Shown here: positions 45,100 to 55,980 of the stretch, piece after piece
Layout of the letters: each line of letters starts with the position of its first letter
Numbering within the stretch: position 1 is the stretch's first letter
Assembly (NCBI GenBank): GCA_003049465.1
Contig: PYSS01000062.1
Location: 62,001 to 126,000 of the forward strand
DNA from: Magnaporthiopsis rhizophila
Lineage: Eukaryota > Ascomycota > Sordariomycetes > Magnaporthales > Magnaporthaceae
Direction of reading: 5' to 3'
Length of the DNA: 64,000 nucleotides
Translations under genes and position numbers: made by a program
Notes under the pieces: model-generated
Databases searched by the model: none
What the model was told of the DNA's origin: nothing
What the model saw: the letters and a program-made list of their open reading frames with translations, nothing else

Positions 45100-45343
45100 A
45101 GGGTAACTTACCCTGTAGCCCCTATACCGGTTAGGGCTAAGTTATGTAATTAGTTTAAAGCTAGGGTACGTATCTGGCCTACCCTGCACCTCCTGTACAC
45201 TTGGTTGGGGCACATGGTTAGTTGTGCAAAGCACTTACCCTGCAGAGGGTGTGCAATGCACCTACCCTGCAGGGGTGGGGCGTGCAACTTACCCTGCAGG
45301 CGTTATACACACAACTTACCCTATAGGCGTTGTGCAAGCAGCC
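45100..45343 (+). repeat. degenerate tandem repeat of ACTTACCCTGCAG words
   Basis: Six or so irregular copies of (A)ACTTACCCTGCAGG-type units alternating with GTGCAA/GGGGTG spacers of 20-40 bp. Moderately GC-rich compared with both flanks. Confidence 0.55.
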
Positions 45344-45482
45344 TGATGGAGGTGCGCAACGACTGGCACCCAAAGTGATTGGTGTCTGTTATGCTTTACT
45401 TGATCGCAGGCCAGGGCCGGTGCGAGGCCTAAAGCTATGGGGCACTAGTTGCCACCCACGTGACTCCAGGCCACCTCTGACA
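45344..45482 (-). mobile_element. solo LTR of the copia family
   Basis: 139 bp beginning TGATGGAGGTGCGCAACG and ending CACCTCTGACA, flanked by perfect CAGCC (45339-45343 and 45483-45487). It is the reverse complement of the LTRs of the copia at 46308-51639, but GC-richer. No internal region adjoins, so it is a solo LTR left by LTR-LTR recombination. Confidence 0.9.
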
Positions 45483-45487
45483 CAGCC

Positions 45488-45849
45488 CGCACTTGCAAGC
45501 CTAGCCTACAGGGGCCACTTTCGATTTGACTAAGTCAGATTTGTCGGCCCAACGCGGAGATGGTTTTGGTGGCCGTGGGTCGATTTTTTGCCAGCCCCAT
45601 ACAAAATAACTTATCGGGAATTGAGCTAGGGCACCGGAACACCCGCCAGCGCAAAACCCGCGGTACCGATATCGGAGAGTATATGAGGGAGTAGAGTTGG
45701 CTGCCCCTTACCTAAATAACAAGCCTGTAACCACAACTTGCTTAGGGCCCTGCAGCACTAACTTATAGTGCCTTGCAGGGCCCAATCCAACTGAACGTGC
45801 GCCCGCCGTCCCTGTGATTAGCGCTTCACTTCCCCTGTGCACGCTATTG
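45488..45849. other. GC-richer island with a strong hairpin
   Basis: Unmutated-looking unique sequence to the right of the solo LTR. At 45745-45783, GGGCCCTGCA(G)GCACTA-type arms face TAGTGC(C)TTGCAGGGCCC across a 5-7 nt loop, giving about 16 paired bases. No gene seen. Confidence 0.55.
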
Positions 45850-46302
45850 ATTTTAACAAAAAATAAAATAAAGGATAAGGTGGTTAAAAAAACCAGCTTA
45901 AAGATTTTACCGAGTACGTTATTAAGGCCGTTTGTATTAACGATCGGTTATACATATAACGCTTAAAACGGAAAATTTAAAATGCCCATCCCGTAAAATA
46001 AAATAATGAGGCTGTTGGTAAAAGTTTGTACTTTTGTTTAAACGGCTTGAACCTTTCCAAAAATGACGAACAAAAATTTTTATGATCAAGGAGATAATCC
46101 TGTATATTTATGCGTAAAAAGAGAAAGATTTATCTGCTTAAGGAAGGGCCTAAAACTGGCCTTTATATGCGCGAAAGGGATCGCCCAAAAGGCGTTCCTC
46201 CACTTTAGCCTAAGCGGGTTTATTGGCCCTTGCAGGGATTCGAAGGATCCCGGGGCCTTTGGAAAAGGCCCTTTTCCCGTTCGCGCGCGCGCATAAAAAT
46301 GC
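45850..46302 (+). mobile_element. truncated gypsy gag fragment plus GC-rich patch
   Basis: 45860-46020 matches the gag region before the zinc knuckle of A-C (LKDFTEYVIKAVCINDRLY when lightly read across stops). 46100-46300 is a GC-rich open stretch (KERKIYLLKEGPKTGLYM ... SPKRRSS) related to the patch in A. It is cut at 46302-46307 by the copia insertion. Confidence 0.5.
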
Positions 46303-46307
46303 CATTC

Positions 46308-46450
46308 TGTCAAAGGTGGCCTGGAGTCACGTGGGTGGCAACTAATGCCCCATAGCTTTAGGCCTTGCACCTGGCCCTGGCCTGTAATTAAATAAAATAG
46401 CACAATAAATACAAATTATTTTGGGTGCCAGTCGTTGCGCACCTTTATCA
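46308..46450 (+). repeat. 5' LTR of the copia element
   Basis: TGTCAAAGGTGGCCTGG ... GCGCACCTTTATCA. Directly followed by GGTTATAAGCCCTTGC, the expected position of the primer-binding site. Confidence 0.92.
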
Positions 46451-46919
46451 GGTTATAAGCCCTTGCACCGCCGCTAACGATATTTTTGCCTGATTTGGAA
46501 AAATTAACAGCGCACGAGTTGTTTACCGTTATTTGCATTTTCCTGCCGTAAATTACGGGCGAGGCGCAGCAATTAGAAAACCGTTAAAATAATAATTAAT
46601 AAGGCCGCGTTTGGCGCTAATCAGCAACCATAATAAAATAATAATAATAACTTTTTTAGTATTTAAAAGTACTGTTTTTTTTGTAATCAAACGCTTTTAT
46701 ATGCATTAAAAAAATTAATAAAACTGCTAAAATAGCGGAATATTGCGAAGTTGCAGTTAAAGTTCCGAACCTGCTAGGGCTTTTTAACCTAAAGATATGA
46801 AAATATACCATCCGGATACATTTAACCATTTCCCGCAATATTTTTTTTATATTTGCTAATCCTCCGGCCAAACCGGCTGGAGCGGAGAACAATAAAATTA
46901 TATAATTATAGGTTTTTAA

Positions 46920-47900
46920 AAGGATATTAATATAGTATTATATCCGTAATAATATTAAAAAGGTAATTATAAACCTGGAAAAAACCGGCTGGGATTGCCC
47001 TAAAAATAATAAGGATTAAAATCCAAAGGTTTTTTGGGATAAAATAATTAGCATTATCGAAATTATTGCTAACGGTCGTTTCGATATTTTAATTAATAAA
47101 TATTATATAATTTTGGTGGAAAAATTTAACAGTAATGTTAAAAAATATACAAACCGCTGGTTATAAATAAAATAAGCCTTAAATTAGGCCAATATTAATA
47201 TTTCGGATCGAATATTTATAAAGAGTTTTATTAACGGGCTTAATGCTATTTACCCTTTTGTAATGGTTATAATTTTGGGGAATTATAAAGGCAAGCATTA
47301 TATTTTTGCTAATTTTATTTCGAAAATATTTAAAAATATGGTGGTTATAAAAGTTTTAAAGTTAAGGGTTATGGTTAATATTAATAAAAAGCCGGAAAAA
47401 TTTTAAAAAATAAGAAAAAAGCCAAAATTTTACAATAAAAAAGGTTATATTATTGTTTTGCATGCTCCCTACCACGATAGGTGTGGTAAATATTATAAGG
47501 GCGGCGATAATAATTGCTAATTTTTGCACCCTAAATTTAAAAAAGCCTAAAAAGCCAAATATTCGGAGCGGTATTTTTAATAAGGCAATAAAGCAGCTAA
47601 TAAAACTATAATTAATCCAAAAATTACCGATTATATTAATAATATACCAGTTAATCGGGGCAGTATTAGCCAGTATATTATAGCCAATACCGCTTTGGGT
47701 AATATTAATATTGCCTGTAATGCTATAATAATCGATTCCGGTTCGTTTAAGCATTATTTTAACAATTACAAATGATTTATTTTGCTGAAAAAACGTAAAT
47801 TTTTTTATAATGCTATTATGGTTAATAGCAGTGCCCAAATCTTTGCTAAAAAAGGCACTATCGAAATATATTAGCGCAATAAAACAGGCCTTATTATAAT
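46920..47900 (+). pseudogene. copia gag and protease
   Basis: Gag helices around 47000-47400 (WDKIISIIEIIANGRFD, FIKSFINGLNAIYPFV), a Cys/His zinc motif at about 47465-47530 (YHDRCGKYYKGGDNNC), and the protease active site IIDSGSFKHYF at 47724-47760 (family: DSGA..H). Numerous stops. Confidence 0.75.
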
Positions 47901-48499
47901 TACCTTACAGGCAATTTTTACATTTAAATTTTTTTTTAACCTTTTTAGTTTTGGCAAAATATGCAAGGCAAATTTAAAAAATAATTAAATCGATTATTTT
48001 GTAATACCCGATAATAAATGGTTAAATAATTACCAAATTAATAATAATATATTAATTGTTAATATTAATATACCTGCAAGTGCGCCCCTGAGCCTTATAA
48101 TTTTGGGCAATGCACCTAACGAAAAAAACCGACCGATAAAAACTAATACACCGGCCATAACAAAATACCCGGTACTTTATATAATAATATATCGGTGTTT
48201 AATATATATTAATAAAAAGGCGGTAATAATGGCCTGCCGCGCTACAGGTATTAAAATTAACTATTTTAAAATATCGGAATATACCTGTAACAGTTATTTG
48301 AAAAGCAAAGCAACCCAAATTATCGGTAATTATTATTTTTGCCGCATTATTTGCTTTTTGGGCCGTATTTATATGGATATATTAATTATTTTGCTTATTT
48401 TGTACAGCGGATATAATTATACCATCCATATTATTAATAAAGCAATTATTTTTGGTTGGGTAATTTTTGCAATTAGCAAAACCAGCACAGAAATTTTTA

Positions 48500-49460
48500 C
48501 AAAAATCTGCAATTAAATTAATTATATTAAGCTCCAATTAAATAGTAAAATATAAATAATCCATACGAACGATAGCACGGAATTTAATCCAGAAAAACTG
48601 AAAGCTTATTATATTATTCGAAATAAGGCCTGCAAAATCAGCCCGGCGCAATGCCCGAAAATAAACGGTATTATTAAGCGTGCTAACCGCACCATACTTA
48701 ATGCGGCTTGCACCGGAATTAATATTAACGGTTTGCACAAAAAATATTGGATATATGCCTTGCAAGTAGCAAAAAGGATGCTAAATTATATTTCGAATAT
48801 AACGCATAAAAGTAAAAAAAGCCTGCACGAGGCGTAGGCAAAAACAATCGGCTTTAATAAAAAATATTATTAACCACCAATTTGCACCTTTTGCATCTGG
48901 GGCGCAATTGCCTGGGTGCTGATCAAAAATGGCAAACAGGCCAAAACTAACAAAATGGCCCCCAGGGCAACAAAAGGCCGGTTTATAGGCTGGAAAAGCC
49001 TTTATAACAAAATCCTACTGGTAAAACCGAACAGTACTGATAAAATTTTCCGTTACCGTGATGCACAAATTAATAAAGGTACCGATAAATGCCGGAAATT
49101 GCCCTATAATTTTGTTAAAAAGGCAATTATTATTAATAAAATTAATAAAACTATTATTAAAAACCTTTATTTTATAATAAACATTTGGGTTTATAATACT
49201 GGCCTAACTGCTAATTTTAACAATAATAATAATAATAATACTGGGGTAATTAGCAATATTATTAATCCTAAAAGCAATAATAATTTATTGCTTGCAAAAA
49301 AAACCGGGGAAATCGGAGCGGAAAACAAAAAACTTACTGTTATAAAACCCAAAAAGCCTGTTAGCCCGGGCATATTAATACCCAAAAAAACTCCCGAGCA
49401 CGGTAATAAAAGGATTACGGTGCCCGTAGCGCCTAAAAAAAGAACCTGCAAAAAATAACC
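48500..49460 (+). pseudogene. copia integrase
   Basis: Downstream part of the integrase: RANRTILNAACTG (family ANRTi), KKYWIYALQVAKRMLN (family YW..Al..A..l.N), then ATKGRFIGWKS and KIFRYRDAQIN. The frame 48916-49458 stays open for 180 codons and ends in a Lys/Pro-rich linker with KPKKPVSPG. The HHCC and first catalytic Asp regions lie before 48500 and are too degraded to place. Confidence 0.75.
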
Positions 49461-49914
49461 ACCGCCCCCGCCAAATAACCGGCAATTAAAAAAGCATTTA
49501 ACGGGCCCTAAATATTACAAGGGTATTTTAATACCAAAAATTTGCAAAAAAAAGCCTGTAAAAGTATTTATAATAGCTCGCTTCAAGCCCAAAAATATTA
49601 ACAAGGTGGCAAAAAAGGATCCGGATAACCCTAAAAGGGCCGGAAACCATAAAAACTTTTATAACCTTGATATAAATATTAAAGCTGCTAAAAAAATTGC
49701 CCGAAAAACGGGCTTTGCATTTATTAATATTATATATCCGGATAATAATATCGTTCTGCTGCAAAAAATTAGCGATTCTGAAATCCCCGATTTTGCGCTT
49801 TTTGGTATTGCCACAGCACCGGAAATACCGTATATTTTACCTTATTATTACGATACAATAAAGCATAAAGCTAAATACAAATAATATTATAAGCTAGCAA
49901 TATAAAAGCAAATT

Positions 49915-51440
49915 AATATGCTGCTCGAAAAGGGCATATAAATAATGGAAAAATTATTTCTGGGTGCTAAAATATTGCCGGGCAAATGGATATACATGCC
50001 CAAATTAATACCTAATAGCATTTTTAAAAAGATTAAAATGCGCTGGGTTGTTTGCAACAATTATAACAATATTTCGGGCAAAAATAAAGCTATAACGTAC
50101 GCGGCAATCGCTTATATAGCATTTATAAGGGTATTTTTTGCGCTTATAGCTATTAATAATTTTGAATACCGCCAGTTTAATTTTATAACCGCCTATTTCG
50201 GTACTATCGTACCTAATAATATTATAATATATATATAATAACCTTAGGGCATTTTGGTTGGGCAAAAAAATTATTATTGCTGTTTAAAAAAAGCATTTTA
50301 CGGTTTTTGCAAATCGCTTTTATAATAATATTAAATGATTATTCCGAAACTCGAAATATTTAATTTTAGGCCGATTTACTAAAATATTTGCTTTTATTGC
50401 AAAACAAAACAGGCATTATATTATTATTTTATATAAATAATTTTCAAATTACCGCCCGTACAGTTATAAAAATTAAAACTATTATTACCGAAATGGATAG
50501 CCAATTTAAAATAACCGCCCTGGGTAATATAAAAATGTTTCTCGGTATACAGGTTGTAAAAAATTGCCAGCGGAAAATTATAAGCTTTTATTAATGCAAT
50601 TATATTAATAAAATTATTATCAAATATAAACGGGAGGATTTAAAAATAATAAAAATACCCTGGCCTTTTGGATTTATAATGTTGATCACCTGAAACCCTT
50701 TTCCATATAAGGAGGTTTTGCGTTACCAGTTAAAAATAGCAAATATTGGCTACCTAATTAGCATTATTTGCTTTAATATTGCATATACCATAAATAAGTT
50801 GCAAAAAATTAACACTAATTCCGGTAATAAATATTTAGCATTATTAAAGTATTTTTAGCGCTATATTATCGGTACCAAAAAATTTGCGCTTATTTATAAC
50901 GGTTTTACCTATAATGCTAAAGCAATAGGCTTAAAGGCTTATAAAAATGCTTTATTCGCCAACTGCCTCTGTACAAGGGTATTTATAAACGGTATAATCA
51001 TTATACCGGCAGGTGGTCCTATTTACTGGTAATTAAAAAAGCAAATTTTTGTAATAATATTAACAATAAAGGCGGAGTTTGTTAACCTTTTACCAACGGG
51101 CCGGGCCTTGTTTTAAATCAAAAGCATTTTGAAAAAAACTGGATACCCTTAGCGAAAAATATTTGTGGTGCATACGGATAGTGCTAATGCCCAGGCGATA
51201 ATATTAAACCCGTTAAAATTAGCCCGCACCCGTATAATTAACCTCCGTTACAAATAGGTGATTAATGCTGTGAAACGTTAACTTTTTATCCTTAAGCTTG
51301 TTGGCACGGCTAATATAAAGGCAGACGGTTTTACGAAGGGCCTGACGGCGGAAGGACAGGCAAAATTTGTTGTCCAGCTGGGAATGCAGCAGATGCCGCA
51401 ATAGACGGCTTATAGGAAATACCACGGATCTGGACGGTTA
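49915..51440 (+). pseudogene. copia RT and RNase H
   Basis: RT: LPGKWIYMPKL, AIAYIAFIRVFFALIAI, YRQFNFITAYF (family QlDv.tAFL), ILLFYINNFQITA at about 50415-50450 where YVDD is expected (both Asp now Asn), then LGNIKMFLGIQV. RNase H: AEFVNLLP, VVHTDSANAQAIILNP, ARTRIINLRYK, GTANIKADGFTKGL (51219-51425). The open frame on the opposite strand at 51219-51425 is a shadow. Confidence 0.88.
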
Positions 51441-51496
51441 TTATGTAGTTGCGGGCTCGTGATGCTTTTAGGGCCGTTGCATGGCTTACGGGGGGG

Positions 51497-51639
51497 TGTC
51501 AGAGGTGGCCTGGAGTTATGTGGGTGGCAATTAGTGCCCTATAGCTTTAGGCCTTGCACCTGGCCCTGGCCTGCGATTAAATAGAGTAGCATAATAGATA
51601 CAAATCACTTTGGGTGCCAGTCGTCGCGCACCTCCATCA
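51497..51639 (+). repeat. 3' LTR of the copia element
   Basis: TGTCAGAGGTGGCCTGGAG ... CGCGCACCTCCATCA, preceded by the G7 polypurine tract and followed by TATTC. Confidence 0.92.
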
Positions 51640-51758
51640 TATTCTAACACCGGCATTTTTTTATTATGCGCGGGCGCCCTAAAACCTTTCCCCTTTTTTT
51701 TGTGCTTATTTTTAAAAATTTCCAGGATTTTTAAAAGCGTTAAATAAAAAAGAGCTAT

Positions 51759-51931
51759 TGTTATAGGGTGGCCCAAAGTAGGGGTCGCGTTGGGGCCCAG
51801 GAAAGGTGATGAATAAAGCTAACAAAGGAAGGAATCTAACTGACGGAGCAAGGCCACGCGCCGGGGATTAAATACAAGCCACAAGGCAAAGCCTTGGCCT
51901 AAAATTGGGGCACAAGCCCCAATCTATAACA
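51759..51931. mobile_element. GC-rich solo LTR, unrelated family
   Basis: 173 bp from TGTTATAGGGTGGCCC to CCAATCTATAACA with 7-bp terminal inverted repeat TGTTATA/TATAACA and perfect GCTAT copies (51754-51758, 51932-51936). Unmutated appearance within AT-rich DNA. No matching second copy seen in the window. Confidence 0.85.
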
Positions 51932-51936
51932 GCTAT

Positions 51937-52209
51937 ATATATCACGCGGATTTAGCCTCGACAGTCATTGGGGCGCCTATAAAGGGGACAACAGAAACAC
52001 AAGAACCTCGCAATAGATAGGCGCCTGACCCCGCTGTTGGGAGACGCGCCCCCGGGACGCGTACCCTAGTTCGGGAACGGTACCCGAATCAGGAGCGCAC
52101 GGGCCCCCAGCCCCTTTATATAACAGGGGCTGCCCAAGGGGCCTGAATCGCTGGAAAAAGGATCTCGCCCCAAGCATTTTTTAAAATTTTAGAAAATTTA
52201 TTAGCAAAT
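51937..52209. other. GC-rich island left of element C
   Basis: About 230 bp of GC-rich sequence ending sharply at about 52172 where AT-rich DNA resumes. It includes an 8-bp inverted repeat CAGCCCCT / AGGGGCTG around TTATATAAC (52108-52132). It may be a further LTR fragment; no TG...CA ends with TSD were found. 52205-52209 is the left target copy (CAAAT) of element C. Confidence 0.45.
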
Positions 52210-52690
52210 TGTTACAAACGGTTCTCTGCTCCTAGGGTAGGGTACGCTAGGAGAGGTGCTGAGCAGTATGGTCTTCACAAGGTTGCTTGTGCTAGGAACT
52301 GGGGTGGTAACAAAGGTTTCGATTGCTTACCTAAAGGAATGCCTTAAAACTAACTTAGGTTAATTAATGCCGAAACCTCAGTCAAGAACTATTTAACACA
52401 GTGGGAAACCTTTGCCTTATATACCCATAATCCTCCTGTGCCAGACTTATGCTATATCTGCTATGGGTGATATATAGTGATCGCACCGATCGCACATATT
52501 AATTTGGTGTTAGCTGTGATATGTTCATCCCCGATATATCACGCTTATCGCCGACCCTGGCGGTCACGTAACCTTTTTTGTTAGTATAGCTTTGGTTATT
52601 TGGCCCCTGGCCTTCATAACTGCGGGGTAAAGGCATCCCGCTGGGGGTTAGCCCCAGCCCTCTTATTCCCTGCCAGCTATAATTGTAACA
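52210..52690 (-). repeat. 3' LTR of element C
   Basis: Plus-strand sequence TGTTACAAACGGTTC ... ATAATTGTAACA. Includes the shared GGGGTTAGCCCCAGCC block of this LTR family and the tract GGTTTCCCTTTTT beyond it, the complement of a polypurine tract. Confidence 0.93.
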
Positions 52691-52804
52691 TCAGGTTTCC
52701 CTTTTTAGGCCAAATCCCTTTGGCCAAAGCCTGCAATCCCGTCCTTCTATCAGTGGTAAATACTTTCTTTTCTCACCATCTCCCGTCCCCTCCTTTCTAA
52801 CAAA

Positions 52805-53377
52805 ATATCTGGTCGGGTGCAAAAACAAAAGCTTCCTGACATCCGTTCGACAGCTCGTTGGAACATCCTCCTTTTTTTTATTTTTCAATTTTCTTCCATA
52901 ATACCTTTTTGTTCTGCTTACAAGGCCATCGGCCTTTTTTTCTGCCAGGTATTTCCGAAAGATTTTTTTTGTTGCGCTAAATATATTCGTTTGGGGCGCG
53001 CCCGGTGCAATATTTTAAGGATTTTTTCCAGCCAGTTGCAAAAAATCGCCGAGCAGCACTCCAGGCTTAATACTAAGCTTGCGGCGGCCGAAAGGTTCTG
53101 TTAATAAGCTAAAAAATTAATGCGTGCTAAAAATAACCGCATTTTGCGGCTGCATATTTAAAAAGACTTATGGTTTAAGCGAATGATGCGTGCTGTGCAT
53201 TATAAAATTAATAATATTAAGGAGCTGGAGCGGGTTAAGCGAAAAAAGGCCGGAAAGGCGGCCGCACAGGCCCCTGCCGTACTTCCAAACCTGCTGGTCC
53301 CCGATTTTCCTTTGTTATTTCCAAGCTGGGCCGATTATAGGGCTAATCCTAATTTTGATTTATTAGCTTTGCTTTAA
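52805..53377 (+). pseudogene. conserved antisense frame of element C (191 codons)
   Basis: Opposite in strand to element C. A single frame from ATA 52805 (homologous to the ATG of the A copy) to TAA 53377; only two or three stops, all in 53102-53182. Layout: SGRVQKQK, IIPFCSAYK, FFCCAKYIRLGRARCNI, then a Glu/Leu/Lys helix (SQLQKIAEQHSRLNTKLAA), KDLWFKRMMRA, NNIKELERVKRKKAGKAAA, FPLLFPSWADYRANPNFDLL. It is the best preserved copy at the 3' end. No family recognised by eye. Confidence 0.68.
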
Positions 53378-53499
53378 CCAGATAAGTTATTTTAATACCG
53401 GCATTCCGAGCCGAAATCCGAATTCTGGCACTGGTATTAATTCCCTCCCAAGGATTTTCCGTCGGTACTTTTTGAAAACTTTTGGCGCACCCTTTAGGT

Positions 53500-54530
53500 T
53501 TATTTTTTTTTTCCAAATGCTTTTTTTAATTTTGTACCTTGCTTATTTAACCAAATAATGCTTGGTTTTGTTAATGATATTTTTATTCAAGATTTTTTCG
53601 ATTTTGTACTCCTATTTTGGGTCGATTTTTACTAATTTGTTACTTTTAAACCCTGGTAATGCTGGTTTAAATAAGTTAATATAAAAAACCGGATGGTTAT
53701 GCATAATTGGTAATAATTAAAATTTGTAATTAATATCGAAAATTTTTTTTAGGATTTTAAACGGTTCCAATTTTTTATGGTTTAGTTTATTATTTGGTTA
53801 TTTTATTTTAATATTACATTAAAAAAAATAAATGCTATCCCTTTTTTTAAAGGTTGGTTTTTCGATTTTTTTTTTGTTGGCCTGCGTAAATATGTATTGT
53901 TGCAATTTTTTTAGCTTTACCTGGAGGTTTTTATATAGCTTAGTAAGCTTTTTTACCTGTATTTCTGCTACTGGGGCATATAGGCCTGCCCTGGGCTTTT
54001 TGTACACTGTAGGTATAAACCTATAATTTGCATAAAACGGTATAATCCCTGTATTTTTGTGCACTAAACTGTTATACGCAAACTAAACTATAAGGAATAA
54101 TTGTACCTAATTATTTTATTTGTAATTAACAAAATAATGTAAATACTGTTTTATAATTTGGTTTGTTCGTTTTGTTTGCCTATCCGTTTGCGGATAATAG
54201 GCCGTAAAAAAGGCATATTTTGCGCTTAAATTGGCGGTAAGCTATTTTCAAAATTTGCTGTTAAACAGCTTATTTTGGTTTATAATTATGCATTTTAGTG
54301 TTCCGTATTTTGCAATTACGTTTCGGATAAAAATATAAACCAGCTTTATAATTTTTGCATTTTTTTTAAACGGTAAATATATGGCATATTTGGTAAATCG
54401 GTTAATTATTACCATAATATTATTATATTGGATATTTGTAAGGGGTTTTTTTAATTTGGATAGCCCCGTAATAAAATCCATTATAATTTTTTGCCAAACT
54501 TTGCTAAATACTAACAAAGGCTAAAATAAT
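53500..54530 (-). pseudogene. integrase and chromodomain of element C
   Basis: Integrase core: IMDFITGLSKLKK (first catalytic Asp), MVIINRFTKYAIYLPF, FIRNVIAKYGTL at 54248-54517; then YRFIPTVYKKPRAG (53819-54064), the GPY-like block HPVFYINLFKPALPG (about 53670), and the chromodomain (EKILNKNIINKT ... YLVK, about 53520-53620). Confidence 0.85.
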
Positions 54531-54859
54531 TCATAAAATTTATATTTGTTTGTTTTGTTTTTTGCACAGCTCTTATAATTTTTGATTGTTTTTTGTACCT
54601 TGGCGCAGATTCCTGTAAACCCGTGGTACTATTGGAATTTTTTCCAGGTTTTTGCAACTTTCTGGTATCCATTAGCTATTTGGCTGTAAATTTATTGGAT
54701 TTTTTCTGGGGTTCAGCTTTTTTATTAGGTTATTTTGGCTAATGCCCGCTGCGCCGGAATCAGGGATCCGTTTGGTCCTTTGGCCAAAACTGCGCATATT
54801 TCCGGTGGTATATCCACCTAATAGTTTAATTAACGGTTTAAAGTATTTGCTTGGCCATT

Positions 54860-55980
54860 TTTTAACCCTTTTTTAACCTTAATTCGGAGGTTATAATTTT
54901 AAAAGAATTGGTTTTATCGGATTTGTTTTTTGTTTAATGCCTGGCTGGTAATAAATTGTGATAGGTTTTTGTGATCGGTGTATATCACAATTTGGTAATT
55001 GGCTCCGCACAGGTACACCCTTTATTCTTTTAAAATTTTGATAATAACAAAAAGCTTTTTATCGTGGATCTGATAATTTAGCTTTGGTTTATTTAGTTTT
55101 TGCGAAAAAAATGCGCAAAGGTGCAACCTTTTTTGGTTATTTCGTTATCCCAGTTATTTTCCGATAGCAAAATCCGATGCATCGATTTCGATTTCAAAAG
55201 GTTTTTTTGGGTTTGGCATTATTAATACCGGTGCTTAAATAATAGCTTTTTTTAGCAAATCGAAAATTATTTATTTTTGTATTCCCCAATAAAATTGGGT
55301 ATTATTTTTGGTAAAATCCGTAAATAATATGGCTTTTTTGCTAAAATTTCGGATAAATTTTCGGTAAAAGTTCAGGAACCCCAGAAAACCTCGCATTTTT
55401 TTAATTGTGGTAGATACAGGCCAGTTTTTTACCGCCTGTACCTTTTTGGGTTCCATCCAAATTTTCCTTTATTTAATAACAAACCCGAGGAAAATTACCT
55501 TTAAAAAATGCCATGTGCATTTATCCGGGTTAACCAAAAGTTTTGCATCCTGCAATTTTTGTAGCACCTTATATATATATTATTTATATTTTTCCAACAT
55601 ATCTGAAAAGATCAGGATATCGTTCAAATATGCAAGGGCGAAAATATCGAGATATTTTTGCAGTATATAGTTAATTATTTGCTGGAATATGGCTGGTGCA
55701 TTGGTAAGCCCGAAAATTATTACCAATAACTCGAAAACTCCAAACTTGGTCCGGAAAGCGGTTTTTTATTTATCCCTTTTTTTAATTTTTAGCAGGTTAT
55801 AAACCTTGCATAAATTTAGGACTGTAAATTATCGGCTTTTCCCGAGCCTATTTTTAAATTTGTCGATTAAAGGTAAAAAATACCGATCCTTTATTATTTT
55901 CTGATTTAACGGACGGTAATCGATATATATCCGTTTCTTTCCGTTTTTTTTGGGAACAAATAAAATTTCATATCCTACAG
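54860..55980 (-). pseudogene. RT and RNase H of element C
   Basis: RIYIDYRPLNQ, FTVLNLCKVYNLLK, FGLTNAPAIFQQI, YLNDILIFSD (55610-55632; YLDD with the first Asp now Asn at 55622-55624), KLQDAKLLVNPDKCTWH, then MEPKKVQAVKNWPVST and RGFLGFLNFYRKFIRNF (55271-55456). RNase H follows to about 54860 with stops. Confidence 0.9.

Larger units (their letters stand above)
46308..51639 (+). mobile_element. Ty1/copia element (RIP-degraded, complete)
   Basis: 143-bp LTRs at both ends, target copies CATTC (46303-46307) and TATTC (51640-51644, one C->T). Gag, protease, integrase, RT and RNase H occur in copia order on the plus strand. Extreme AT content and many stops. The short LTRs match the solo LTR at 45344. 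Confidence 0.92.

Noticed and set aside
49191..49451. Hydrophobic 86-codon minus frame resembling a membrane protein
   Set aside because: Antisense of the Lys/Asn-rich copia linker, which automatically reads Leu/Phe/Val-rich.
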